From the NCBI GenBank assembly GCA_022592445.1, contig JABYQR010000367.1, positions 1 to 43,027 of the forward strand: a DNA stretch of 43,027 nt, given 5' to 3'. The DNA comes from Cytidiella melzeri (lineage: Eukaryota > Basidiomycota > Agaricomycetes > Polyporales > Irpicaceae). The notes beneath the pieces were generated by a model, which made no database searches, had not been told where the DNA came from, and saw only the letters and a list, made by a program, of their open reading frames with translations. Positions 1 through 10,035 of this stretch are shown here, in pieces. Numbering within the stretch: position 1 is the stretch's first letter; the number at the start of each line of letters is the position of its first letter. The translations under genes were made by a program, and so were the position numbers.

Positions 1-325
1 GGGATGTATTGCAAGAGGACTCCAAACCACCGGACTCGGACAAAGGACGAGCAACCTCAAATCCAGTACCATCCTCATACCACTCATCAGCATCACTTTT
101 GTCATCTGCGAAGAAGTCTTCTGCGTCCTTGGAGATGTCGAATAGGAAGCCGCTAAGATGCTCATCAAGAGGGTAGGACTCGTCCAACTCAGCCCGTGCT
201 GGCGATGGCCCGACGGACTCGGAAACCTCGTTGCTTGAAGCCTCCGCTAAATTCAGGGCTCCGAAGTGTGGTTGAGATAAGCTGCAGGTCATTGCATAAG
301 GTGAGAAGCAAGAAACTCTGTGCAT
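1..325 (-). CDS. Acidic unknown protein, 3' part (runs off left edge)
   Basis: Reading leftward, a frame stays open from an ATG at 325 (another in-frame ATG is at 292) to the window edge, about 108 codons. The product is rich in Asp/Glu, Ser and aromatic residues, with pieces such as DEHLSGFLFDISKDAEDFF and DADEWYEDG. No catalytic motif is visible. It lies just downstream, on the same strand, of the acidic exon at 436-1096, so both may be exons of one gene whose intron removes part of 325-500. A short GTGAGC...CAG candidate intron sits directly upstream, but at 24 bp it is too short to trust. I do not recognise the product. The start is uncertain and the end is outside the window. Confidence 0.4.
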   Translation of the reverse strand, partial: MHRVSCFSPYAMTCSLSQPHFGALNLAEASSNEVSESVGPSPARAELDESYPLDEHLSGFLFDISKDAEDFFADDKSDADEWYEDGTGFEVARPLSESGGLESSCNTS

Positions 326-435
326 TTACTTATGTGCTCACTGATCATCTCCAACTCGAAGCTGGAGTTGTGAGTGGACGCCGCTACCTCCTTGCCTCGA
401 ACTTCCCGCTGTCTGTGCCAGTGCATCCTCAGGCT

Positions 436-1096
436 CTAATAGACTCGGTCTGCCACTGGCCACAGCTCTCTGCTTGAAGAATGCGCGGAAAGCATGAGCG
501 GTATGACTGACGCATAACAGTAATTAGTCTCGAGCTCCCAATTATGGCACTGAGCCACAACACACCTGTTCCTCGTTTGTGAGTCTCTATCTTCTTTTTT
601 GCGGGCCTTTTGCTTATGATGACGCTTCGTGCGCTTCGCGAGGCCGGTGTATACCCCAATCTGCGCCTGCTCGAAAACCTTCCACTCTTGTGCAGTTCTT
701 TTTTTGGTCATCAACGCATAGGCCAACTTCAGTGTTTTCTGCCTCAGGTCCTCACTATTCTCAAGGCTGATGTCAAGCTCCACACCCTCTAACTCCTCAA
801 CATCCGGCTCCCCTCCATTCTCCTCCAATAACCCGTCACCATCACCATCCTGTAAATCCTCGTCATCTACCCAGTCACCCAGGTTAGACTCTGCATCAGA
901 CCAGCTATCAACTCCCCCGTCCCAAGAGCAGACACTCTCTGCATCATCCAACCCAGGACTTGTTTGATCATCGGCAGACGACACGCTGGTAACTGAAGCT
1001 GACCGCACTATGTCTTGGGTTCGAAGCTCATCAAGTGCAAGGCGCAACCGTGCACAAGCTTCTCGCGCACGAGCTGCCGCTTCCTTCCTCGCTCGT
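436..1096 (-). CDS. Acidic/basic unknown exon, possibly N-terminal region of a transposon-associated protein
   Basis: About 220 codons are open on the minus strand. The first segment is Ala/Arg-rich (KEAAARAREACARLRLALDE) and coiled-coil-like. A strongly acidic Ser/Asp/Glu stretch follows, then a basic segment (KRTAQEW...GLAKRTKRHHKQKARKKE). From memory, this acidic-then-KRTxxEWK-then-basic order resembles N-terminal regions of large agaricomycete proteins that carry a DDE endonuclease domain further on, but no DDE core lies in the window, so that is inference. No start ATG is visible before the frame closes at about 1096, so this is probably an internal exon. The LINE 3' end at about 1145 lies immediately upstream and may have cut the gene off from its 5' part. 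Confidence 0.45.
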
Positions 1097-1145
1097 CAAT
1101 TTTGTGGGCCGGGCATGATGGGATGCAAAGTATATGGATTATAAA

Positions 1146-1160
1146 AAAGTTTTTTTATTA
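1146..1160 (-). other. A-rich 3' tail of the LINE
   Basis: On the minus strand the sequence after the ORF2 stop and a 100 bp 3' UTR reads AATAAAAAAAC, the expected position of a LINE 3' tail and a good marker for the element's 3' boundary. Confidence 0.5.
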
Positions 1161-3894
1161 CATCATAGTGATCTCGCGCCACTTTCGTTTGGCGCAATTG
1201 GTGAAATTCATGCGGACTGGCCATCCTCATGCTAGCACCCGCCTACGGCGGGCGTCAAGATTTTACAACCAATTTTGCCGGTCACGAGGCCTTGTCCACA
1301 AGTGGCGGCATCTAAGCAACGTGCACCATAGGAAGTTGTGGCCTCGATATGCAGGGTGCTTGCACATGCTTGCCCATGCATCGATAGCGCGCATCTTGGC
1401 GGTCTTTCTGGTCCATGCGACTGAGGTGAATGGTATGGGATTGGGAGTCTCCAGCGCCTCGCGAGCTTGCTGGTCAACCAACTTGTTTTGTTTGATGCCT
1501 ACATGTCCTGGGAGCCAGTGGATGTGAAGATGCGCTGCAGGGTTTAGGGAGAACCATGCACGCAGGCGAGCGGCGGTGCTGATGGATATAGCCTGGGCCG
1601 AGTGCGGTTCCACCCTGAGGATGGTGGAGATGGCAGATTCAGCGCTGTCGCAGAATATATGGAGGTCTGTGGTGGTGATGGTAATGCCGCAGGCAATGCA
1701 CACGGCTAGTGCGAGAAGCTCGGCATCAAACGACGTGGCTTGAGCGTAGGTGAAGGCCTTCGAGGCGACGAGGACGCGTCCAATGTACAGCCGGTAGGTG
1801 GCAGCGGCAACGTCTGGAGTTCCTGTACGAGCTGACCCGTCAGAGAAAGCAAAAGTGGTTAAAGGGGAGGAAGATAAGTGGCTAATAAAGGTGCGTTTGC
1901 GTTCTAAACAGAGCTGGAATTTGTCCGAAGACTTCTTAGGATGTGATAGAATAAATGAGACGCGTGAAGAAAACAAATCTACTACTCTATTACCAGGCTG
2001 TAATTCGGAGTGTGAATGGCTAATGGGCTCGAGATTAAGTGTGGCAGATTGGTGATGTATCTGAAGGGGGAGAGACGAACGAGGAAGGATGTTACGAACA
2101 GGAAACCCGATGGAATGAGATGAGTTGCGAGTGGAGTCTGGAGTGGCTGTGACTGTGATGATGTGGCTGGCCGGGAGGCATTGAGTGCGGAGGACTGACG
2201 TGTCAAAGAGCTTGCGGAGGTGGATTCGTATTGGGAGGAGTCCGGCGAGGATTTCCATCCTGCCGACAGGGGATGTGCGGAACGCGCCCAGTATCCATCT
2301 TGCTGCGGCGGACTGAGCTTGTGAGAGAGAAGAGATAAGTTGTTTTTGGGACTTGCGTGGGTTAAACCAGAGTCGGAAGCCGTAGGTGAGGATGGGTTGA
2401 ATGCATGAGATGTAGAGAAGTCGCTTCTGCGCCGGAGCGAGGCCTTGGTTGGTGTTACCCAACATGGGATAACCGCCTATGGTGCTGAGTGCCTGAATGG
2501 CATAGAAGTGAACGTGGAATCGGAAGTTGAGTTGAGGGTCGAAGAAGAAGCCTAGGTAACACCATATGTGCTTGGGGGTGAGTGTGATGGAGGTGTTGTC
2601 AATGGAGATGGTGAGGGAGGGCAGAGGGCCATGATACTTAGGACGGGGGAAGTGCGCGAGTTCGAGTTTGTCGAGTTTAAAGATGATGCCGATGCGCGCG
2701 AAGGTTTCAACGATGCGGATGTACAGGTGTTGGAGGATGAAAATGTTTGTCCCTTGCGAGTCCGGAGAGATGGCGAGAGTGCCGTCGTCAACAAAGAATA
2801 GCATGAGGGAACGCAGGGTGGGGTCTGGGGATGGAAGGAGCTTCAATATGAGGAAGAGAGCGGGCGTGATGGCCAGCGCCGAGAAGGGGGGGGACAGGCA
2901 TGAGCCCTGACCCACACCGACTGTGCAGCTAACCTGTTCGGAGAGGCGTTCCGCCCACCAAAACTGAGTGGTGCGGTTGGAAAGGTAATTAGCAATGAGA
3001 AGACATAGAGAGGAATGAAATCCGAGGCATTGTATAATGGCCACCAGCAAATGGTGGTTAATGGATGGAAAAAATTGGGCCATGTCCATGGCGAGGCAGG
3101 ACGAGTGGAGCCCCGCTGCCCGCGCTGCACGTAAGTGATGGACAAGGAGAAGACTAGCGTCATCCGTGGAGTGGAGGCGTACACCCCCGCACTGGGATGG
3201 GTGTAGCAGCTGGTACCGTGTGCAGTCATAATGCATGCGGTTGGCAATCAGCTTCTCCATCAGCTTGCCTAGGCAGCTAAAAAGAACAATTGGTTGGTAT
3301 GCTTTCAATACCAAGTAGTCAGTTTTCTTGGGCTTTGGGATGACAATAGTGACTGACAATTTGAACTGAAAAGGGCAAAAGCTGTTAGTTACACATGTGT
3401 TGAAGATGGATAGAAGGTACGTCTCGATCTTGCGATCAGCTATGAGGGACTTGATCATTGTCTAAGTGAGGTGGTCCGGTCCTGGCGCCAAGCAAGATGA
3501 CATCGAAGCAATGCTCTCCTTCAGCTCTTGCCGAGAAAAGGGGGGGAACACTCTCTCATTGTGCTGTTCGAGAACATCAACAATGGACAGGTCAACTGGT
3601 CGGTCCTGCGCCGAGTAAAACTGTGCAGCGCAGCCGTTGACAAAGTCGTCGAAGGAACGTAGGGTTGCCCCATTGTTACCCCTGATGTGAGACGCGGACG
3701 ATTCTGGGCGTGGCTTGGTCCACAATGTGAGGTCCCAGACGCGCTCTTTGGCTGCCATGTCCTGGATAATGTTGTCAAAGTGCAGCCTCTTGCCCTTACG
3801 CACCGCTTGGAAGAAGGCCCAGTGGTCTTCTTGCTGGTTGGTGCACCAAAAAACTCTGAGAGCTTCCCGGCACTTCTCGTTCCACCACGGTTTG

Positions 3895-4579
3895 TGACAC
3901 AGAGACGGGGCTCAACGTGACAAACAGGGACACGCTGTGGATGACGACGAGGAGGTGGTGGCAGGCGTGAAGCACAATGTGTTCACCAGCTATCAAACTT
4001 ATTCAGAAATATAGCCCAGTAAGAACCAAGTTAGTATTGTTACCACCAGCTAGGAAGTACAAGAGGGGGTTGCTTACCTAGCCCAGTAAAGACCAAGAGG
4101 GCAAGATGGGGGGCTAGGAGCGTACATGTGAACAAAGAACAAAAGAACTACCTAAAGGAGAACAATAGCTATTGTCTAGCCCTTGCCAAGAACTCTACTC
4201 GTGAGAGAATCTATCTAAAAGGAGACCAACTGTTGTATTCCATTCCTACACCTGTGAGAACATCCTTCCATAAGGAGAACAATAGAGGAAGAACAAAAGG
4301 AGTCCATGTGAACGGTATCTATGACGTCAAACCCTAGCTATGGGCTGAGCTATGTGGTTGTAGCTATGTGGTCTTACTTAAGCTAAGTCACATGCCAGTG
4401 TGACGTAGTAGCAAGTAACGTGACCGTGTGGAGCGTCTAAGCCACGTGATACGGGCGCTTAATAGACGTGCAAAGGAGTTTGTGCAGAGAGGTTGCAACT
4501 GTGTTGCAGCCCGGAGTTTTACAGATAAAAACAGGAGGTAAATTGCGAAAAATAAGGGCTAGTCAGGCCATCCATGACA
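3895..4579. mobile_element. Solo LTR (family A), copy 1, inserted in LINE ORF2
   Basis: On the plus strand it begins TGACACAG and ends CCATGACA, and is flanked by a perfect 5 bp target-site duplication GTTTG (3890-3894 and 4580-4584). The second copy at 15092-15849 defines the same ends. Deleting the LTR and one TSD copy fuses LINE ORF2 in frame across the HSKPWWNE region, which proves it inserted into the LINE later. No internal genes are present, so it is a solo LTR. About 70 bp around the TATATAG block of copy 2 is missing here. Confidence 0.9.
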
Positions 4580-4714
4580 GTTTGGAGTGGCTGGTGATCT
4601 GGGGAACGGACGCGTGGCAATTGAATGCTTCCTGTACAGAGTCAAAGAAAAGGTTCAGCAAGCGTTCGATGTCTTGAGAAGAGGAAATGGGGTCATGGAT
4701 GCGCATGCGCGCAG

Positions 4715-5428
4715 TGTAACAGTTAAGGTTACACTCACCAGATAAGTGGTTAACTTGAGGGGGAGATAGAGATATAGAGAGTAAGAGATGTGGTGAGCGA
4801 AGTACTGGAGAGTACAAGGTAGTCCTTTATCAACAGAGTGGATAAGACTGAGGGGATATGCCCTCAGGAGTGCCTCTATATATACATGAAGGGGAGGACC
4901 CCAGGTACTACCCTAAGACCCCTAATACCTACATGAGTAAGCAAAGTAATTTACCTTACTAAGCATGCCCTATGCCCTAGTGGTGCCACATCAATAATCA
5001 ACCAATAGCAATTGTCCCCATGACCTGACCCCATGACCCAGTTCCAAGGCTAGACTTGTTTTAGCTTGTTCTAAGACAAGGCTAGACTTTTCCAGAAGGT
5101 TCTATGAACTATGACATCATCTAAAGGAATGTTCTATACTATGACATCATAGTTCCAGCATGTTCCACAAGGTTCCAGAGAGTTCCATCATGTGATACAC
5201 AGATAAGGAAAGGAGCACATCAGCGCATCAGAGACAGGAGGCGCATCAGCGCATCAATTGATAGGCACTGAGAATAAGCGCCGGAATAAGCGCCAGATAA
5301 GCGCTGGATAAGCGCCTAAATAGATGCCGGATAAGCGCTGGATAAGCGCCTGACAAGCGCTTAAATATTCCCAATAATACCGTTGCCTGGTAAGGCAAGT
5401 TTTGTAGAAACATTGAAAATCTGTGACA
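4715..5428 (-). mobile_element. Solo LTR (family B) inserted in LINE ORF2
   Basis: 714 bp, inverted relative to the LTR at 41260-41984, with matching ends (TGTCACAG at its 5' end and GTTACA at its 3' end, read on the minus strand). The flanks are CGCAG (4710-4714) and TGCAG (5429-5433), a 5 bp target duplication in which one copy seems to have undergone CpG to TpG. It carries the family's cluster of AATAAGCGCC/ATAAGCGCT units (about 5270-5370), several ATGACATCAT boxes, and a TATATATA box at about 4875-4885. It splits the LINE endonuclease from the linker that leads to the RT. Confidence 0.9.
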
Positions 5429-6311
5429 TGCAGCATCAAGATGTCTAGCATGAATTCCGTTTCTGCCTCGGAGTTAGGGGGGATGCATGGAAGTGCAACA
5501 TATTCCGGCGTTGTGGGGATGTCAATGGTCAGGACGGCATGGTCTGAGCCCATGTGCATGTTAGTATCAACAGTGAGAGTGGTGAGAGGATGATCAATGA
5601 AAGCTGAGTCGATCCATGCCAGATCAATGACAGATGGTGCAAAACCTTGTCTGTGCGGGAAGTGTGTGTACACGTCCGGTGAGTTCAACAGCGAGACATT
5701 GATGTCTGGCATGAGGTCAATGATGTCCTGCGCGTGTCAATTGTTGCGGCGACCTGACTCCCAGAGCATGTGATGAAGGTTGAAGTCACCCGCCACTAGT
5801 GTGAAGGGTGGGAGGTGTTGCGCTGCAAGGAGCGCATTGGTGGCCTTGTGCATATCAGGATGGCTGTACACATTCAAGAAGAAGCGTTCAGTATCTCCGA
5901 AGGAAACCGGAAAACATAACAGGTGAGGAGGCGAAATAATGTTGTGGCGTGTCCGTAGGTTGGAGCCCGCCCACCTACGGTTAACATAGCATGCTACTCG
6001 TGTTTGTCGAATATCACCGACCTCTAGGAGGATCCAGTCTCTTGATTGTGCCTGTGTTTCAAAGAACTCATTGCTGTGAGGGTTTGTGGTAGAGGGAGTG
6101 TGTTTGAGAATTGCGTATGCAGGCTCCTGGATAAAGATGGCGTCCGCTTGGAAAAAGTGTTGTAACACGGCTGCAGTATTATTAGCTGTATGATTAGCAT
6201 TGGAAGAGATTACCCGGAATATTGTATGAGCTGAGTCTGTCATGGAGTTTAGGATGTTCTAGCGAGTCCGGGGGGTTGACACCCCATGCTGATGCGAGTA
6301 TTCCGATTAGG

Positions 6312-8063
6312 TCAAGTGACCTGACGGAAATTGATGTGAGGAGGTCTTCGCGCCGCCTGTGAAGCTGGCTGGTGGGCCTGTATCCACTCCCGGTCGCGGC
6401 AATGCTGGAAGAAGGAACAGTCAGGAGAGTCTGCGCGGTGTGCCTCACCACAGTTAAAACATTTGGTGTCCGCCAGAGGCGCGAGACAATTGTGGTTGTG
6501 TTTGTCGTGCGGTTGTGTGCACACGGGGCACCTTACCACTTGCGAGTGACAAATGTCAGCGGGATGACCCCAGCGTTGGCAAACAGCGCATCGGGGGGTT
6601 GCAGGCCAGAAGTTGTGAGCCTGCACGGCTCGGCATGTGCCACCATTGAGGTACACAATCTGGTGCATGATTTGGCGCATGCAGCGGGATGTGGAGCTGT
6701 TGTAGAAGTCCATGAATACAGTACCAAAGGAGGACCCTTCGGAGATTTGGACGTGCGGGTTGCCAATCATGGTGACCCCCTCCCATGCATATTGGCTCAG
6801 CAAAGACTCTTTAATCTGTTGGATAGACTCGTTAGAAGTGGCAACAGACGGATCAGAAAAGGGAACGCAATGGTAAAGCACACCGTTGCCAAATCGGAAT
6901 TTTGAGCACGCTGGGGTAGCGCCACACAGACCCCTGCATTTGTTCCAAAAGGATTCGATGACTGCCTCCGTGCCTTTGCAGGGCGAAGTTCAAAACTGGA
7001 GGTGCAACGCATTGTTCAACCGTCGCATGAATAGGATGTCCGGAGCATCCTGTGGGATGCGCTTGTCGATCTTGGCCTCCTCGTACTCAAGGGAGAAACC
7101 GCTATGAAGTTGCTGGTCGTTGGGAATGTCAGAAATTGAGATGTTGCCGCTGGTCGGCTTTACTGTGATACCCTTGAAGGTGTTCCGTGGAGCATGTCAA
7201 GGGACAGCTCGATTGGGTGGTGTAGGGATCATCCTAGTGGCCATAGTAAGTACTGCCTCAGTTGGGGTGTCAGGTAAGGCAGTTGCAAGAGCGGAGGTGA
7301 TGTTCAGGAGAGTGTTGGCCGGACGCAACTTGAGGGCTTGCGCGTAAGTTGGGGCAGGTCAATTGGCCATGGGGACAGGAGGCGGACCCGATGAGGCGGA
7401 GAAGGAAAGGGTGGGTTGGCCCGTGTGGTGAGTCGGGCTACCTCCGGCTCGTGGGAACGCGTGTGTTGGTCGAACTGTTTGAGTAGCGGGCTGGGCGTGA
7501 ATGGCTGCTGGGGGTGTTAAGCTTGGCGCTGTGCGAGGAGAGGGGGCGGACACACTGCGCTGAATGGCAAGATCCGTGTCCACTGTGTTGTTCCACGTGT
7601 TGATGAGGAACCGTAAGTTGTTGACAATGGGAAGAATGTTGTTATCAAAGGCTTTTGTGTGACGTGCCAGTTCACGGATCTGGTGCATAACTGCCGGCTC
7701 CGTGAGGAAGGCGGCGAGGGTGGAAAGGGTGGCAGCGAAGACAGGCAGGGACTCGCTGATCTGATCCTCGCTATTGCAGGGGAGGTAGGCATTGCAAGGC
7801 ACGTCTGGAGAGGCATTGTCTCCTCACAGATCGATGTCTTCATCAATGGTTTGCGGTTCAATGGAGGGGGCAGGTTGAGGGGGCTGTGGGACAAAGCTGA
7901 CAGGAGCACTGTGAGGGTGATTATAATATGGCGCACCAGGAACCTCCGAGGGCAGTAGCTGATTAAACTAAGCCTTGTGCATCGGGGGCGGCGCGGTCAC
8001 GTAGTCCAAGGACTGTTGGGATGGGGGTAGGGTCATGCCTGCTTCTGGTAGAATGCCAGACAT
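6312..8063 (-). pseudogene. LINE ORF1, gag-like zinc-knuckle protein with five in-frame stops
   Basis: From ATG at 8063 one frame runs to 6312 (about 583 codons) with five internal stops: TAG at 7968-7970 and TGA at 7824-7826, 7359-7361, 7197-7199 and 6990-6992. The pieces remain collinear in the same frame, so no net frameshift is needed. The N-terminal half is Pro/Ala/Thr-rich. Near the C-terminus are tandem cysteine knuckles: CAVCQRWGHPADIC (C-x2-C-x4-H-x4-C), CPVCTQPHDKHNHNC and CFNCGEAHRADSPDC. Such proteins coat LINE RNA in family members. Most stops fit single C-to-T or G-to-A changes from Gln, Arg or Trp codons. The protein cannot be made intact. Function is assigned by the knuckles and by position upstream of ORF2. 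Confidence 0.85.
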
Positions 8064-8103
8064 GATGGATCGAGTAGCGGGACTTTAACGGGGGAGGGGG
8101 GGG

Positions 8104-8530
8104 CTAATAACGCGAATCTGAGAAGAGTAGAAGTAATTAAGGTGTTTTTAAGGAAGAACTCAAGCGATTAACGGGGAGAGGAAGGGGAATGGTGACGAGG
8201 GAGGCATTATGTTTGAGCGTGGGAATTTTCTAGGTGGTGGTGGTATGGGTTCAAGAAGCGGCGTCCCATCACGCCTGTCATGAGCCTGTCTGGTGTTTCA
8301 TTAGGAAAGCAAGCGGGAGCTCTCCTGCTACTACAGCAAGACGGTACTGTGATGGAAAACAGGTGGAATTAAGGTGCGACATAACATGTTATCATATGAT
8401 ATTCAATATATTGAAGAAGGCGGAGCATTTGTAGCCGTTCATTACAGCCACCACCCCAAACATAGTAACAGACTCGCACTCAGTTGTCAGTCAAGTCAAC
8501 AACATTGTCACTTTCGTCTCCTCAAACCAA
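8104..8530. other. Region with no supported gene
   Basis: I see no convincing coding frame between the LINE 5' end and the short candidate exon at 8531. The stretch includes the presumed 5' flank of the LINE and some AT-rich sequence near 8380-8420. Confidence 0.4.
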
Positions 8531-8577
8531 ATGGGAAGGTCCCCGCGTGACAAGTCGAGCTTCAGCTTGACGCGGCT
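8531..8577 (+). CDS. Candidate first exon of an unknown gene
   Basis: ATG at 8531 opens 15 codons (MGRSPRDKSSFSLTR) and is followed directly by a GTAAGT donor. The upstream sequence is CT/CA-rich, as in fungal leaders. I could not follow the gene further downstream, where the better coding signal is on the opposite strand, so this is either a remnant or chance. Confidence 0.2.
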
Positions 8578-8709
8578 GTAAGTCTAGTGCATCCCGCTGT
8601 TCCTAATGATCACCGTAAGCCCAAGTTCAGGTGTTTGAGACAATGAAGAGCAATAGGGTGTACGTACCCGTAATGCTTCTATATCGAGCAAGGTAGTATG
8701 GTAGTGCAC

Positions 8710-9050
8710 TCATAGTTTGTCTATATTGAGCATGTCTTTGTCCTGGGCTGAAGAGCTTGACCCCTGCGCCGTGCGGCTGGTTACCACAGAGGACTGATGT
8801 TTAGTACGCTGACGTTTTGAAGGAGCGCCCACAGCGGCAGCAGATGCTGGACGCTTGGCTGATGGAATTGGTAAGTCAAGTGGAATGATCCCTTGTGCTT
8901 GAATAATATCTAGGTCCCTGCGTCTCATGAGGACATTCGCTCAGAATCTAACAAACAAATCTAACCTTTTGGACAATAGCGCCATGTGTATACAAAGTAT
9001 GGGGAGTCCATTGGGTTGATATAGGTAAACTCCAAGCTTGTTGTAGGTTT
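8710..9050 (-). pseudogene. Unassigned C-terminal coding fragment with a nuclear-type basic tail
   Basis: A minus-strand frame ends at 8710 and encodes RRDLDIIQAQGIIPLDLP followed by an Ala/Ser-rich basic tail (AKRPASAAAVGAPSKRQRTK). The SKRQRTK block would suit a nuclear localisation signal. Upstream, a second open piece (INPMDSPYFVYTWRYCPK) ends at a possible GTTAGA donor near 8965, so two exons separated by a roughly 45 bp intron are plausible. The frame cannot be traced beyond 9060, where a tandem duplication begins. The family is not recognised. Confidence 0.3.
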
Positions 9051-9065
9051 GAATTCCTCAACCTC

Positions 9066-9310
9066 ACCTAACCTGAGAGACATTGCAGGTCTACATGTCT
9101 TGAGCCATAAAGTACGTACGTTACGCAATGTCTGCCAAGCTTTTTCGCCTTTTCATGCACAGGTGTTTCTTCTACTTCCACGCTTGGACTCCTCCATTGC
9201 ACCTAACCTGAGAGACATTGCAGGTCTAGATGTTGTGAATCAGAAGGGACGTACGTTACACAGTGCCCGCCAGCCTTTTTTGCCTTTTCATGCACAGGCT
9301 TTTCTTCTGA
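9066..9310. repeat. Direct tandem duplication, period 135 bp
   Basis: Two copies of a unit beginning ACCTAACCTGAGAGACATTG start at 9066 and 9201. They share the ACGTACGTTA segment and the TTTTCATGCACAGG segment, with moderate divergence. Each copy preserves a short open frame on the plus strand, but no protein is recognised. Confidence 0.75.
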
Positions 9311-9726
9311 TTCATCTATTGTCAGACCTTCTGGACTTGATTAGAACATCTGTTACGCGAAATGATACAAGGTGAATAGTTCCGAGATTCTTGATACTAG
9401 GTTTGCTCGTTTGCAAGGCATTGTCTAGTCTCGTTCCCAGACGTTTGAACGGGGAGACAGTCACTATCACTCCTGCCAGAAACGGAAATACTTCCTGATT
9501 GGGACAAAGTTGGATGTAAACGTGTGATCGAGCAGAATGTCATTTGAGTGAGTGTTTGAACGTCTGCTCCGTTTCGCCCTTGTGGGTGTAGATGACCCTG
9601 TCACGTGCGCTTGATCTATCTGTGTAATCTTGATAGCACGCGTCGGGCAACGCATCATCCTGCTTGTTGTATTTTATTGCCTTGCCCTCGTCCCCCTCGT
9701 CCCTCTCATCCATAAATATTCTAATT

Positions 9727-10035
9727 TCAACTCTCATAAATTATGGCATCCGAAGAAGAATATGATAGTTTTTTTCCGCCCCTTCCTGATGTGCCATTCC
9801 GCTTGCCGTTATTTGGGGTGACCTTGATTTTGTGGTAGATGTGTGGGATGGTAAGCCCGTACTGGTATATCTCAGCGCCTTCGAGCTTGATTGTCGTCGA
9901 GTTCTTAGCCGTCTGAGGTGTCAGCGCAAATGGGCCCCATCCACACTCCTGGATGTTGACGAGCAAACTGAGTTGTTCAGATGGGTCATTTCAGAAGCGC
10001 CGCTGACATGCATCCTGCGTTGAGCACTACTTGTG
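9727..10035 (-). pseudogene. Possible decayed pre-SET/SET-domain fragment (EZH-like)
   Basis: The minus strand encodes a Cys-containing lead (CSTQDACQRRF, then an in-frame TGA), then LLVNIQECGWGPFALT and TTIKLEGAEIYQYG. The order Cys-x(5)-Cys-Gln-Arg, hydrophobic triplet, G-W-G-x-F-A and then a G-x-E-I element parallels the start of SET methyltransferases of the EZH class, where a QR sequence after the CXC domain precedes GWGxF and the EYxGEI motif. The expected EY is not conserved, and the catalytic NH and Y motifs are absent because the frame degenerates after about 80 codons. It is a remnant at best. The assignment is inference from a short motif. Confidence 0.3.

Larger units (their letters stand above)
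1263..6243 (-). pseudogene. LINE ORF2: APE endonuclease, reverse transcriptase, RNase H
   Basis: Starts MTDSAHTIFRVISSNANH at 6243. Endonuclease signatures follow: IFIQEPAY, GDFNLHH, and GSDHAVLTID. An in-frame TGA at 5737-5739 follows GRRNN. After two solo-LTR insertions the polymerase resumes, with the RT active-site motif FFVDDG at about 2782-2798. The C-terminal RNase H shows FAFSDGSA, SFDAELLALAV, IFCDSAES and HWLPGHVG, so all four acidic/His catalytic positions appear present. A TAG at 3462-3464 stands where a Trp is expected (APGPDHLT, then stop, then MIKSL). Removing the LTR at 3895-4579 with one TSD copy restores the frame exactly. Removing the LTR at 4715-5428 leaves a one-base offset, so a small indel is present there. 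About 1,190 codons without the insertions. Confidence 0.9.
1145..8100 (-). mobile_element. Near full-length LINE (APE-type non-LTR retrotransposon), broken
   Basis: A minus-strand two-ORF element: ORF1 (8063-6312) has gag-like zinc knuckles, and ORF2 (6243-1263) has an apurinic-type endonuclease, reverse transcriptase and a C-terminal RNase H, an order typical of I/Tad-like fungal LINEs. The 3' end is marked by an A-rich stretch at about 1146-1160 (AATAAAAAAAC read on the minus strand). The 5' end is not sharply defined; ORF1 starts at 8063 and a G-rich block lies at 8090-8103. Two solo LTRs of different families interrupt ORF2. Decay is mostly by stop codons. The insertion may have separated the acidic gene at the left edge from its 5' exons. 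No target-site duplication was identified. Confidence 0.9.

Noticed and set aside
770..967. Ser/Pro-rich plus-strand ORF
   Set aside because: Opposite-strand shadow of the acidic Asp/Glu stretch of the minus-strand exon at 436-1096.
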